DNA from: an uncultured Clostridia bacterium
GTDB taxonomy: Bacteria; Bacillota; Clostridia; Oscillospirales; Acutalibacteraceae
Assembly (NCBI GenBank): GCA_937898625.1
Contig: CALEJF010000017.1
Coordinates: forward strand, 1 to 58,450
Length of the DNA stretch: 58,450 bases
Reading direction: 5' to 3'
The translations under genes were made by a program, and so were the position numbers. This document shows, one piece after another, positions 43,560 through 52,834 of this stretch (the stretch's first letter is position 1; every line of letters starts with the position of its first letter). Below the pieces are notes generated by a model. The model saw nothing but the letters and a program-made list of their open reading frames with translations, was not told the DNA's origin and did no database searches.

Positions 43560-43997
43560 ATGGAAACTTTTAATTCATGGTTGCTCTCTGTCTGTGGTGC
43601 TTCAGCTATCTCTGCTTTATGCAAAATATTAATGTCAAAATCTAAACTCAAAAAAATATCAAATGTATTTTTTTCAATATTTGTTTTGTTTTATATGTTA
43701 CTACCACTTGATAATGTATACTATGACAAAAACTTTGATGATTTAATTATATATGACGAAAATTCATTTGATACAAATTTTAAAAATGGATATGAAAAAA
43801 TGGTTACTGAGGCAATTAAAAATATTTGTAACGAAAATAACACAGAAATCATATCAGTTGATATTGATTCATATATTGATGAGGACGGGTATTTAGTTGT
43901 AAATACATTAACAGTTGATATTAGTGATAATGAAAAAATTTTAGATACAGAATCAAGTATAAAAAACACTTTGGGTTTTGAGGTAACTGTAATTTGA
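43560..43997 (+). CDS. spoIIIAF: Stage III sporulation protein AF
   Basis: A 145-residue protein with two membrane helices in the first 55 residues and a soluble ring-building-motif-like C-terminal domain, as in SpoIIIAF. It follows spoIIIAE after one base and overlaps the TTG start of spoIIIAG. Confidence 0.88.
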   Translation: METFNSWLLSVCGASAISALCKILMSKSKLKKISNVFFSIFVLFYMLLPLDNVYYDKNFDDLIIYDENSFDTNFKNGYEKMVTEAIKNICNENNTEIISVDIDSYIDEDGYLVVNTLTVDISDNEKILDTESSIKNTLGFEVTVI

Positions 43998-44545
43998 AAA
44001 AAATTAATCAGTATTTAAAAAATATAAAATTAGAAAAAAAAACAATTTTTGCTCTTGTTGCAGGAATAACGAGTATTGCTATTATATTCTTTTCTGAATT
44101 CTCTTTTTCGAATAATGACAAAAACAATGAAGAGATAGAAGTTACATCAGACAACGAATACTGCACACAACTTGAAAGGAAAATTGAATCATTTATAGAG
44201 AATATTGAAGGTGCAGGTAAAACAAAAGTTATTATTACATTATCAGAAACAACGGAATATATTTACGCAAAAGACGGAAAAGAGGTAAGTAAGAACAATG
44301 AAAAAAATGATGACAAAACTCTTGAAAACAATTATGTAATAATAAAAAACAATAATAATAACTCCGGTCTTTTAATTAAAACAATTGAACCAAAAATCCG
44401 TGGAGTGGCAATATCATGTGAAGGTGGGGACAACACGGATGTTCAACAATCAATTTATTCTGCTGTAAGTGCATTATTAAATCTTAACACTTCAAGAATA
44501 TCCATTTCAAAACTTTCTGTTCAGGAGGACAACGATGAAAAGTAG
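43994..44545 (+). CDS. spoIIIAG: Stage III sporulation protein AG
   Basis: A 183-residue protein with one membrane helix at about 17-37 and a ring-building-motif domain, which in B. subtilis forms a large ring in the intermembrane space. The GAGKTKVIITLS segment and the IRGVAISCEGG block are typical. Translation probably starts at TTG 43994, which overlaps the spoIIIAF stop; GAGGT lies upstream. Confidence 0.9.
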   Translation: MKKINQYLKNIKLEKKTIFALVAGITSIAIIFFSEFSFSNNDKNNEEIEVTSDNEYCTQLERKIESFIENIEGAGKTKVIITLSETTEYIYAKDGKEVSKNNEKNDDKTLENNYVIIKNNNNNSGLLIKTIEPKIRGVAISCEGGDNTDVQQSIYSAVSALLNLNTSRISISKLSVQEDNDEK

Positions 44546-45071
44546 AATCATAGGAAAAAAACAAATTTTGATGTTTGCTTTACTAGGAGCATTGGGTATA
44601 TCGGTTTTTGTTAACTGGTATTACACAAATCCTCAGAAAACGATAGATGAGCCTGAAGTATCAGAGAAATTTAATTTGGGCGAAGCACAATATGTTAATT
44701 CAGGTGCGGTTTCATACAGTTCAAAAGATTATTTTAATGTTGCAACTATAAATAGAACAAAAGCACATGATTCAGCAAAAGAAAATCTAAATTCTATAAT
44801 TAATGATTCTAATTCATCTGAAGAAACAGTTGCTTTAGCACGGGAAAAACTGCTAAAAATATCTGACCAAATAAAACTGGAAGTTGATATAGAAAATATT
44901 ATTAAATCTCAAATAAAATCAGAATGTCTTGTTACATTAAGTGACGATAATATTGAGATAATTCTACCTAAAAACGCAATTAATGATGATTCTGTCATTA
45001 AGATAAAAAATATTGTGTTATCAAAGACAAAACTTAATCCTGAACAAATACTCATAGTTGAAGTTGAATAA
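44535..45071 (+). CDS. spoIIIAH: Stage III sporulation protein AH
   Basis: A 178-residue protein with a single N-terminal membrane helix (about 10-28) and a C-terminal ring-building domain that pairs with forespore SpoIIQ. The VSYSSKDYF...REKLLKISDQI region fits SpoIIIAH. AGGAGG precedes the ATG, which lies inside spoIIIAG. It ends the operon. SpoIIQ is not in the window. Confidence 0.92.
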   Translation: MKSRIIGKKQILMFALLGALGISVFVNWYYTNPQKTIDEPEVSEKFNLGEAQYVNSGAVSYSSKDYFNVATINRTKAHDSAKENLNSIINDSNSSEETVALAREKLLKISDQIKLEVDIENIIKSQIKSECLVTLSDDNIEIILPKNAINDDSVIKIKNIVLSKTKLNPEQILIVEVE

Positions 45072-45102
45072 ATGTATATACAATGAAAATATACATTATC
45101 TA

Positions 45103-45131
45103 TTGAATTTTTATGAATACGGTGGTATAAT
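45103..45131 (+). promoter_or_regulatory. Promoter of the nusB-recN operon
   Basis: TTGAAT (45103-45108), 17 bases, TATAAT (45126-45131), with an extended -10 TG at 45123-45124. Confidence 0.8.
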
Positions 45132-45161
45132 TAGTTCAAAATTGATGTACTAACATTCGCA

Positions 45162-45210
45162 CCGCAGAAAAATGAAAAAACACTCCCTGTCATTTTCTCG
45201 GCGGGGAGTG
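45162..45210 (+). promoter_or_regulatory. Leader with two competing stems before nusB
   Basis: CACTCCC (45181-45187) can pair with GGGAGTG (45204-45210). Separately CCGCAGAAAAATG (45162-45174) can pair with CATTTTCTCGGCGG (45191-45204). The two pairings cross, so they exclude each other or form a pseudoknot. There is no T run after them, so this is not a plain terminator. Confidence 0.45.
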
Positions 45211-45231
45211 TAATTATTTAGGAGGATATTT

Positions 45232-45636
45232 ATGACTCGTAAGGAAGAAAGAGAACTTGCTTTTACCCTTATTTTTGAAAAAATCTTCAATGATGAACTC
45301 TCTATTGAAGAAATTGTTAATAATGCAGTAGAAGCTCGTTTAATAGAAGAGAACACATTTGCGTTTTCTCTTGCGCAATTAACATACGAAAATTGTGAAG
45401 AAATTGATAAAATCATCAATGAAAATTCAATCGGTTGGAAGGTTGAGAGATTACCAAAGGTTTCACTTGCGATTATGCGTCTTGCACTTTGTGAGATTCT
45501 CTATGTTCCATCAATTCCAAATGGTGTTTCTATTAATGAGGCTGTTGAACTTGCAAAAAAATTCTCTTCTCAGGAAGATGCATCATTCATTAATGGTATT
45601 CTTGGAAAATATGTAAGAGAGAATGTTGCAGAATGA
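45232..45636 (+). CDS. nusB: Transcription antitermination factor NusB
   Basis: A 134-residue all-helical NusB, which acts with NusE and BoxA RNA in rRNA antitermination. The family opening TRKEERELAFTLIFE and the C-terminal PNGVSINEAVELAKKF...FINGILGKY block are clear. AGGAGG precedes the ATG. Its stop overlaps the next start (ATGA). Confidence 0.96.
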   Translation: MTRKEERELAFTLIFEKIFNDELSIEEIVNNAVEARLIEENTFAFSLAQLTYENCEEIDKIINENSIGWKVERLPKVSLAIMRLALCEILYVPSIPNGVSINEAVELAKKFSSQEDASFINGILGKYVRENVAE

Positions 45637-46571
45637 GTTTTTATCTTGGAATAGATACAAGTAATTACACTACATCTGTTGCCTTATATGATTCTTACAC
45701 TAATAAAATCATCAGTAAAAAGAAACTATTACCTGTTAAATCGGGCGAAAAGGGAATTCGTCAAAGCGATGCCGTTTTTCACCATACAGTACAATTGCCT
45801 GAACTAATGAGTGCACTTTTTAACGGTAATAGATATGATATTTCAGGTGTTGGGGTTTCTGTTAAACCCTGTAATGAAGAAGGTTCATATATGCCTTGCT
45901 TTTTGGCAGGAGTTTCGGTTGCAGTTTCATTATCAAAAGCCCTAAATATTCCTTTATACGAGTTTTCACATCAAGATGGTCACATTGCAGCTGCCTTATA
46001 TTCAACAGATAAAATTGACTTGATTAGTGATAAATTTTTAGCTTTTCATATATCAGGTGGTACATCACAAGCGCTTTTAGTTGAGCCAGATGACGAATAC
46101 TTTTCAACAACAGTTGTATCGGATTCTCTTGACCTTAAAGCCGGACAAGCCATTGATAGAGTTGGAGTTTCTCTTGGACTTGATTTCCCATGTGGTCCTG
46201 ATCTTGAAAATCTCGCATTAAATAGTAATGAAAAACTAAAAAAAATCAGAGTGTTTCGCAGAGATGGTAAATTCAGTTTGTCAGGCGTAGAGAATCAATG
46301 CAAAAAGATGCTTGATGAAGGCAAGAATCCTGAAGATATTTCGATGTATTGTTTAAGTTATATTTATTCGGCGATTGACGACACCGTAAATGAGTTAATA
46401 TCAAAATATGGTGATTTAAAAATTGTTTTCTCAGGTGGAGTAATGTCAAATTCAATAATCCGTAATGAATTACAGAAAAAGTATAATTCTTTTTTTGCTG
46501 AACCTTATTATTCTTCAGATAATGCTTGCGGTATTGCCATTCTAGCCTCAATATGTGATAAAAGGAATTAA
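45633..46571 (+). CDS. TsaD/Kae1-like paralogue
   Basis: A 312-residue ASKHA-fold protein related to TsaD, the enzyme that makes t6A in tRNA. The metal-binding HxxxH is present as His113-QDG-His117, and the late SSDNACGIA block also matches. It is shorter than typical TsaD (about 340), several TsaD blocks are altered (HISGGTSQ), and it is encoded between nusB and xseA, a site I recall for a clostridial Gcp-like paralogue. No tsaB or tsaE is near. It could be the sole TsaD, but a paralogue seems more likely. Confidence 0.7.
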   Translation: MSFYLGIDTSNYTTSVALYDSYTNKIISKKKLLPVKSGEKGIRQSDAVFHHTVQLPELMSALFNGNRYDISGVGVSVKPCNEEGSYMPCFLAGVSVAVSLSKALNIPLYEFSHQDGHIAAALYSTDKIDLISDKFLAFHISGGTSQALLVEPDDEYFSTTVVSDSLDLKAGQAIDRVGVSLGLDFPCGPDLENLALNSNEKLKKIRVFRRDGKFSLSGVENQCKKMLDEGKNPEDISMYCLSYIYSAIDDTVNELISKYGDLKIVFSGGVMSNSIIRNELQKKYNSFFAEPYYSSDNACGIAILASICDKRN

Positions 46572-46573
46572 AA

Positions 46574-47770
46574 ATGCAAAATTCTGTTGTATTAACTGTT
46601 ACACAATTAAATCTTTATGCTAAATCTATTATTGAGAATGATGTTAATCTCAATAACGTGTTTGTTATGGGTGAAATTTCTAATTTTGTCGACCATTACA
46701 GAAGTGGTCACTTGTATATGAGTATAAAAGACAGTCAATCAGTTATTAGTGCAGTAATGTTTGCAGGTAATGCTGCTAAATTGAGATTTAAACCTGAAAA
46801 TGGTATGTCGGTTATAATTCGTGGCAGAGTATCAATATACGAGAGAGATGGCAGATATCAACTTTATATTGATGATATGCAACCCGATGGAATTGGTTCA
46901 TTGGCCCTTGCTTTTGAACAAAGAAAAGAAAAACTTGCCAAATTAGGGTTGTTTGATGTTGAACACAAAAAGTCAATCTCCGAAATTCCACAAAAAATTG
47001 GTTTGATTTCTTCACCAACAGGTGCTGCTGTGCAAGATGTAATAAATGTTCTTGGCAGAAGGTTTCCGTTGACTGAAATTGTCTTTGCAGGTGTACAAGT
47101 GCAGGGAGATAGTGCTGCACAGTCAATCATCAAGGCAATTAAAGAGCTTAACTCAACCGATGTTGATACAATTATTATTGCTCGTGGCGGTGGTTCTGTT
47201 GAAGATTTATGGCCATTTAACGATGAAAATCTCGCCTATGCGATTTATAATTCTGATATTCCAATCATATCAGGTGTAGGGCATGAAACTGATTATACTA
47301 TTTGTGACTTTGTAGCTGACTTACGAGCGCCAACTCCTTCAGCTGCTGCAGAATTAGCAGTTCCTGATATTCGTGAGGAAATGAATTATATATTATCGTT
47401 AAAAAATTCTCTTGATTATGATTTTAATAATTTTATAAAAGATAAACAACATAAAATTGAAAGTTTAACTAATTCGCAAGTGTTAAAAAAACCCGAAAAA
47501 ATTATTGAAAATTGTGAGTTGTATCTTGATATGTTACAAGCAAGAATCAATGAATCATATAAAGAAATATTGAGTGGTTATATAACACATTTTCGTTCTT
47601 TATGTTCTAAACTCGATACATTGAGTCCATTAAAAGTATTAGCAAGAGGATATTCAATAATAAAAAAGGATAATAGTATAATTTCAAAATCAAATGATTT
47701 ATCTGTTGGTGATAATATTTCAATCCGTTTTACTGATAAAGAAGTCAGTGCAAAGATTATTGAGGTGTAA
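46574..47770 (+). CDS. xseA: Exodeoxyribonuclease VII large subunit
   Basis: A 398-residue XseA. It has an OB-fold N-terminal domain (VTQLNLYAKSIIE, VMGEISNF), the catalytic core IIARGGGSVEDLWPFNDE, and a GHETDYTICDFVADLRAPTPSAAAE block. A coiled-coil region follows. It degrades single-stranded DNA with XseB, encoded next. AAAGGA precedes the ATG. Confidence 0.96.
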   Translation: MQNSVVLTVTQLNLYAKSIIENDVNLNNVFVMGEISNFVDHYRSGHLYMSIKDSQSVISAVMFAGNAAKLRFKPENGMSVIIRGRVSIYERDGRYQLYIDDMQPDGIGSLALAFEQRKEKLAKLGLFDVEHKKSISEIPQKIGLISSPTGAAVQDVINVLGRRFPLTEIVFAGVQVQGDSAAQSIIKAIKELNSTDVDTIIIARGGGSVEDLWPFNDENLAYAIYNSDIPIISGVGHETDYTICDFVADLRAPTPSAAAELAVPDIREEMNYILSLKNSLDYDFNNFIKDKQHKIESLTNSQVLKKPEKIIENCELYLDMLQARINESYKEILSGYITHFRSLCSKLDTLSPLKVLARGYSIIKKDNSIISKSNDLSVGDNISIRFTDKEVSAKIIEV

Positions 47771-47772
47771 TT

Positions 47773-47967
47773 ATGAAAATGACATATGAACAAGCAGAAA
47801 AAAGACTGGAAGAAATTGTTTCAAAGCTTGAAGAAGGTTCAATTTCTCTTGAAGAATCTATGAGTCTTTATGAAGAGGGAATTAAACTTTTTGAATTTTG
47901 TATGAGCCAGTTAAAAAATGCAAAGCAAAAAATTGTTGATATTAATGAGGTAAAAAACAATGGCTGA
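47773..47967 (+). CDS. xseB: Exodeoxyribonuclease VII small subunit
   Basis: A 64-residue all-helical XseB with the characteristic LEEIVSKLEEGSISLEES pattern. It is encoded right after xseA with two bases between; GAGGTG is the ribosome site. The stop overlaps the start of ispA by eight bases. Confidence 0.95.
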   Translation: MKMTYEQAEKRLEEIVSKLEEGSISLEESMSLYEEGIKLFEFCMSQLKNAKQKIVDINEVKNNG

Positions 47968-48838
47968 TATTAATATTTACGTTAAACAGCAAGCAAACCT
48001 GATTTCCGAGAGATTAGAAAAATTACTTTCCGAAAATATGCCTTCAACGGTGCTTGATGCAATGAGGTATAGTGTTGCGAATGGTGGAAAAAGAATTAGG
48101 CCAATACTAGCAATTGAATTTTCAAAAGTATGTAACGGTAATACATCTGTGGCACTTGATTTTGGTTGTGCTGTTGAAATGATACACACGTATTCGCTGA
48201 TTCATGATGATTTACCATGTATGGATAACGACGATATGCGTCGTGGAAAACCATCGTGTCATAAAGCTTATGGTGAAGATACTGCGCTTTTAGCGGGTGA
48301 TGCCTTGCTTACAGATGCATTTGGAACCATATCAGCCTGTAAAGATATCTCCGATAAAAACATAATTCGTGCAATTCTGTTTTTATCATCATTTTCAGGC
48401 ATCAATGGTATGGTTGGTGGTCAAGTTTTAGATTTGAAGTTTGAAGATTACAAGCCATCTGTTGATGAAATTTTGAAAATGTATTCATTAAAAACTTGCG
48501 GGTTAATTAAAGCGGCTTGTGTTTTGGGGTGTCTTACAGCAGATGAATATAACGAGCAAAATATTAATGCTGCTATTGAATATGCTGAAAATCTAGGAAT
48601 TGCTTTTCAGATTCAGGATGATATTCTTGATATAACAAGTGATGAAAAAACTCTTGGCAAACCTGTTGGTAGTGATGAAAAAAATGATAAATCAACAATT
48701 GTCAAGTATTACGGATTAGAAAAATCAAAGGAATTAGTTAAGGAATATACAGACAAGGCAATTAATGCATTAGAAATCTTTGAGAACACAGAAACATTAA
48801 AAAATCTTGCTTATATGCTTATTAACAGACAAAATTGA
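47960..48838 (+). CDS. ispA: Farnesyl diphosphate synthase / short-chain polyprenyl synthase
   Basis: A 292-residue prenyltransferase. The first aspartate-rich motif is HDDLPCMDNDDMRRGKP and the second QDDILD; the residues before the first motif fit a farnesyl-length product. It supplies the precursor of undecaprenyl phosphate. The ATG lies inside xseB behind GAGGT. Confidence 0.93.
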   Translation: MADINIYVKQQANLISERLEKLLSENMPSTVLDAMRYSVANGGKRIRPILAIEFSKVCNGNTSVALDFGCAVEMIHTYSLIHDDLPCMDNDDMRRGKPSCHKAYGEDTALLAGDALLTDAFGTISACKDISDKNIIRAILFLSSFSGINGMVGGQVLDLKFEDYKPSVDEILKMYSLKTCGLIKAACVLGCLTADEYNEQNINAAIEYAENLGIAFQIQDDILDITSDEKTLGKPVGSDEKNDKSTIVKYYGLEKSKELVKEYTDKAINALEIFENTETLKNLAYMLINRQN

Positions 48839-48852
48839 TTGGGGAAAATATT

Positions 48853-50715
48853 TTGAATGAATTTAAGTTTTTAAACAACATCAACTCACCAGAAGATTTA
48901 AAAAAACTTAATACTAACGAATTAGAAATTCTTGCGTCTGAAATTAGAAGCTTTATGGTAGAATCTGTTTCAAAAACAGGTGGACACCTTTCTTCTAATC
49001 TCGGTGTTGTTGAATTGTCTATTGCTATGCATAAATGCTTTAACTCACCAAAAGATAAATTTGTATGGGATGTTGGACATCAAATTTATACTCATAAAAT
49101 TCTTACCGGCAGACGCGATGTTTTCAATACATTGAGAACTGAAAATGGTATTTCAGGTTTCTGTGCACCTAATGAAAGTGAACACGATGTTTTTTATAGT
49201 GGTCACTCAAGTACATCTATTTCCGCTGCATTAGGCATCGCAGAGGCAAATAAAATGCAAGGCAAAAAAGACTACACCGTCGCAGTTATTGGTGATGGTG
49301 CGTTGACTGGTGGTATGGCATATGAAGCACTCAATAATGCGGGTCGTTCAGGAACAAGGCTGATTGTTGTTTTAAATGATAATGAAATGTCAATTTCTGA
49401 AAATGTTGGTTCTATGGCTCGATATCTTGCTGTTGTTCGTGCAAAACCCGAGTACAATAAATTAAAGGCAAGAACTGAACAAATATTGAATAGAATTCCT
49501 TTAATTGGTTATCCAATTGCAAGTTTAATTTCAAAAATTAAAACTGACATTAAAAATTCTATGTACGAGAGCACATTTTTTGAAGATTTAGGCTTCAATT
49601 ACATGGGACCTATTGATGGACATAATCTTGAACATTTATGCGAAGCATTTGATTCTGCTAAACTTGCTGATGAGCCTGTTTTGTTACATATAAGTACAAT
49701 TAAAGGCAAAGGCTATGATTTTGCTGAAAAGTCACCAAGTAAGTATCATGGAATTTCAAAGTTTGATGTTATCAGTGGTGAATATGCTGAATCAGGAACC
49801 AACTTTTCAAATGAGTTTGGTAAAAAGCTTTGTGAATTAGCAGAAAAGGATGAAAAAATCTGTGCAGTTACTGCAGCGATGTCTTTGGGAACAGGATTAA
49901 AAGAGTTTTCTGAAAAATATAATAATCGTTTTTATGATGTAGGTATTGCAGAGCAACATGCCGTGACATTTGCATCAGGACTTGCAAAAGGTGGAATGAT
50001 TCCTGTTTTTGCAGTTTATTCAACATTTTTGCAAAGAGCATATGACCAATTAGTTCACGATGGAACATTACAAAATCAAAAAGTTATTATTGGTCTTGAC
50101 AGAGCGGGATTTGTTGGTGAGGATGGTGTAACACATCAGGGCATTTTAGATGTTTCATTCTTGAACAGCATTCCTAATGTTACTGTATATTCTCCATTTA
50201 CTTATGATAGGCTTAAATGTGACCTCGAAAATTCAGTTAATAATGCAACGAATCTTACGGTTATTCGATATCCGCGCGGTGGAGAAACAGAAATACCCTC
50301 TAAATATGAGTTTTCTGATAAGGACTACGATTATTTTGAAAATGGGAATAATATCTTAATTATTACCTACGGTCGAATAAGTATAAATGTTCTAAATGCC
50401 GTAAACGAACTAAAAAAACAAGGTATAAATGCGTCTGTGCTTATTCTTCATAAAATTAAACCTATAAATGCTGATATTATCTCAATTGCAATGAATTATA
50501 ATTATGTTTATTTCTTTGAAGAATCTATTAAATCAGGTAGTGTAGGCGAATCGTTTGCGGATTTATTGCTCATAAAAGGCTTTAAAAAGAAATACCGCCA
50601 TGTTGCTATTAATGATGAATTTGTATCACATGCATCCGTTAATTCATTAATGAAAAAATATTCTTTAGATACCGAAAGCATAGTTAAATATATTATGGAG
50701 AATTCTAATGGCTGA
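48853..50715 (+). CDS. dxs: 1-deoxy-D-xylulose-5-phosphate synthase
   Basis: A 620-residue thiamine-diphosphate enzyme that begins the MEP isoprenoid pathway. The ThDP signature GDGALTGGMAYEALNNAG, the DNEMSIS block and the transketolase middle domain with EQHAVTFASGLA are all present. I choose TTG 48853 with GGGGAA seven bases upstream; a TTG at 48835 overlapping the ispA stop is an alternative. It overlaps tlyA by eight bases. Confidence 0.95.
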   Translation: MNEFKFLNNINSPEDLKKLNTNELEILASEIRSFMVESVSKTGGHLSSNLGVVELSIAMHKCFNSPKDKFVWDVGHQIYTHKILTGRRDVFNTLRTENGISGFCAPNESEHDVFYSGHSSTSISAALGIAEANKMQGKKDYTVAVIGDGALTGGMAYEALNNAGRSGTRLIVVLNDNEMSISENVGSMARYLAVVRAKPEYNKLKARTEQILNRIPLIGYPIASLISKIKTDIKNSMYESTFFEDLGFNYMGPIDGHNLEHLCEAFDSAKLADEPVLLHISTIKGKGYDFAEKSPSKYHGISKFDVISGEYAESGTNFSNEFGKKLCELAEKDEKICAVTAAMSLGTGLKEFSEKYNNRFYDVGIAEQHAVTFASGLAKGGMIPVFAVYSTFLQRAYDQLVHDGTLQNQKVIIGLDRAGFVGEDGVTHQGILDVSFLNSIPNVTVYSPFTYDRLKCDLENSVNNATNLTVIRYPRGGETEIPSKYEFSDKDYDYFENGNNILIITYGRISINVLNAVNELKKQGINASVLILHKIKPINADIISIAMNYNYVYFFEESIKSGSVGESFADLLLIKGFKKKYRHVAINDEFVSHASVNSLMKKYSLDTESIVKYIMENSNG

Positions 50716-51523
50716 AAAGAAAAGACTTGATACCGTTGTAGTTGATTTAGGATTTGCAGAAACGCGCTCAAAAGCATCTGCAATAATTATGTCCGGCGAA
50801 ATATATGTTAACGGGCAAAAAGAAACTAAAGCAGGCTACGCTGTAAAAGACACAGATAAAATTGAATTTAAAGGCAAAAAAATGCCTTTCGTAAGTCGTG
50901 GCGGATATAAACTGGAAAAAGCAATGAAAGCATTTGACATATCGTTAAACAATTGTATTTGTATGGATATAGGTGCATCTACTGGTGGATTTACTGATTG
51001 TATGCTTCAATGTGGTGCATCAAAGGTGTATTCTATCGATGTTGGATACGGTCAACTTGCGTGGAAATTGCGTACTGATGAACGAGTTGTAAATCTTGAA
51101 AGAACTAATTTCAGATATCTTACAAAAGAAACTGTGACAGAAGAAATTGACTTTGCAAGCATTGATGTTTCATTTATTTCTTTAAAGAAAATTTTGCCTG
51201 TACTTTTTGGTTTTCTTAAAACAAATGGCAAGACAGTGGCGCTAATTAAGCCACAATTTGAAGCTGGAAAAGATAAAGTTGGCAAAAAAGGTGTTGTCAG
51301 AGATATTAATACTCATAAAGAAGTAATAGTTAGTATTGTTGATTTTGCATTTAGTGAAGGATTTTCTGTCCTGAATCTTGAATTTTCACCAATAAGAGGA
51401 CCAGAAGGGAATATTGAGTATTTAATTTATCTTTCAAAGGACGATAAAAAGCAACTATGTGTATCAAAAGAACAAATTGATGAAATTGTTGAAAAATCTC
51501 ATACAATTTTAAGTGGGGAATAA
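50708..51523 (+). CDS. tlyA: TlyA-family rRNA methyltransferase/haemolysin-like protein
   Basis: A 271-residue protein with an N-terminal S4 RNA-binding domain (residues 5-65) and an FtsJ-like methyltransferase core, with DIGASTGGFTD as the SAM-binding motif at about 87-97. In mycobacteria TlyA 2'-O-methylates rRNA. The gene order dxs-tlyA-nadK-argR-recN is typical of Firmicutes. GGAG lies before the ATG within dxs. Confidence 0.93.
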   Translation: MAEKKRLDTVVVDLGFAETRSKASAIIMSGEIYVNGQKETKAGYAVKDTDKIEFKGKKMPFVSRGGYKLEKAMKAFDISLNNCICMDIGASTGGFTDCMLQCGASKVYSIDVGYGQLAWKLRTDERVVNLERTNFRYLTKETVTEEIDFASIDVSFISLKKILPVLFGFLKTNGKTVALIKPQFEAGKDKVGKKGVVRDINTHKEVIVSIVDFAFSEGFSVLNLEFSPIRGPEGNIEYLIYLSKDDKKQLCVSKEQIDEIVEKSHTILSGE

Positions 51524-51524
51524 T

Positions 51525-52379
51525 ATGAAAATTGCTATTATACCTAATTTTACAAGAGAGAAGACTCTTGAAATCTTTAAGGATGTAATTAATCATCTTG
51601 AAAAATTTAATATTGAATATTGTTTTGATTCAAACAGTTTAGAATCATTTCCTATTCCAATTGATAGCTCTAAATCCTTTTCAAACTTATACGAAATATC
51701 TGATATGATTATTGTTATTGGCGGAGATGGCTCATTTATTCACGCTGCAAAGGATGCCGCTGTTCATAAAAAGCCGGTATTATGTATTAATGCAGGCAAT
51801 TTGGCATTTTTAGCAGGCCTTGAAGGAAATGAACTTGATTTGTTGAAAAACCTTATTTCAGGTGATTTTGTTCAAGACAGACGTATGATGCTTGAAGTTA
51901 TAATGAAAACTGATAACGAAGAAAAGCTATTAGGATACTGTCTCAATGATGTTGCTATTGCGCGTTATGGTGATATCAAATTAATTGATTTGGATGTATT
52001 CTGTAATGGAAGAAAAATCAATAATTATCGTGGCGATGGTGTTGTTATTTCTACACCAACAGGTTCAACGGCTTATGCTTGGTCTGCAGGTGGTCCTGTA
52101 ATTGACCCTGACCTAAAATGCATTACTTTAACACCAATTTGCACTCATTCGCCACTTAACAGAACTCTTGTTTTCAATGAAAAATCAGTTATCACAGTTA
52201 AAGCATCAAATAACACACAAAAAATTTGTCTTTCAACTGATGGGGATAAGTCATTGGAATTAAATGATTGTTTTGAAATAATTATAAGAGAGTCAAAATA
52301 CTATGCTGAGTTTATTCGCATTAAGTCAGACGAGTTTTTTGATATCCTTAACAGTAAATTAACTCAAAGGAGAATATAA
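51525..52379 (+). CDS. nadK: NAD kinase
   Basis: A 284-residue NAD kinase. GGDGSFIHA is the nucleotide-binding motif, NAGNLAFLAG binds the NAD ribose, and STPTGSTAYAWSAGGP is the C-terminal signature. It makes NADP+. ATG 51525 is one base past the tlyA stop, behind GGGGA inside tlyA. Confidence 0.95.
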   Translation: MKIAIIPNFTREKTLEIFKDVINHLEKFNIEYCFDSNSLESFPIPIDSSKSFSNLYEISDMIIVIGGDGSFIHAAKDAAVHKKPVLCINAGNLAFLAGLEGNELDLLKNLISGDFVQDRRMMLEVIMKTDNEEKLLGYCLNDVAIARYGDIKLIDLDVFCNGRKINNYRGDGVVISTPTGSTAYAWSAGGPVIDPDLKCITLTPICTHSPLNRTLVFNEKSVITVKASNNTQKICLSTDGDKSLELNDCFEIIIRESKYYAEFIRIKSDEFFDILNSKLTQRRI

Positions 52380-52382
52380 AAC

Positions 52383-52829
52383 ATGAAAAAAACAAGACAT
52401 GAACTTATTCTCAATTACATAAAAAACAACAATGTTTCTCGTCAGGAAGATATTATAAAAATGCTTTCTGATAATGGGTACAATGTTACACAAGCAACTA
52501 TTTCCAGAGATATCAAAGAATTAAAGATTATTAAAGAGCATTATGGTAAGAATGATATACGATATGCTGTTAGTGAAAAAATAGATAATGAAGACAATTA
52601 TAAAATGATTTTCACTCGTTCTGCAATTTCTGCAAATGCTGCTATGAACATTATTGTTGTAAAATGTTACTCAGGAACTGCAAACGCTGCTTGTATTGCT
52701 CTTGATAGTATGAACTTCCCGGGTCTTGTAGGAACAATAGCTGGTGATGATACTATCTTTGTTGCTTGTAAGGACATTGATGCAACAACACATATTATTC
52801 ATACAATAAATTCACTACTTAAAGGCTGA
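52383..52829 (+). CDS. argR: Arginine repressor ArgR
   Basis: A 148-residue ArgR. The N-terminal winged helix has the conserved TQATISRDIKEL recognition helix; the C-terminal oligomerisation domain ends with GTIAGDDTIFVAC. It represses arginine synthesis genes when arginine is bound. AAAGGAG precedes the ATG. No arg gene is in the window; the position before recN is conserved in Firmicutes. Confidence 0.95.
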   Translation: MKKTRHELILNYIKNNNVSRQEDIIKMLSDNGYNVTQATISRDIKELKIIKEHYGKNDIRYAVSEKIDNEDNYKMIFTRSAISANAAMNIIVVKCYSGTANAACIALDSMNFPGLVGTIAGDDTIFVACKDIDATTHIIHTINSLLKG

Positions 52830-52834
52830 TAATT

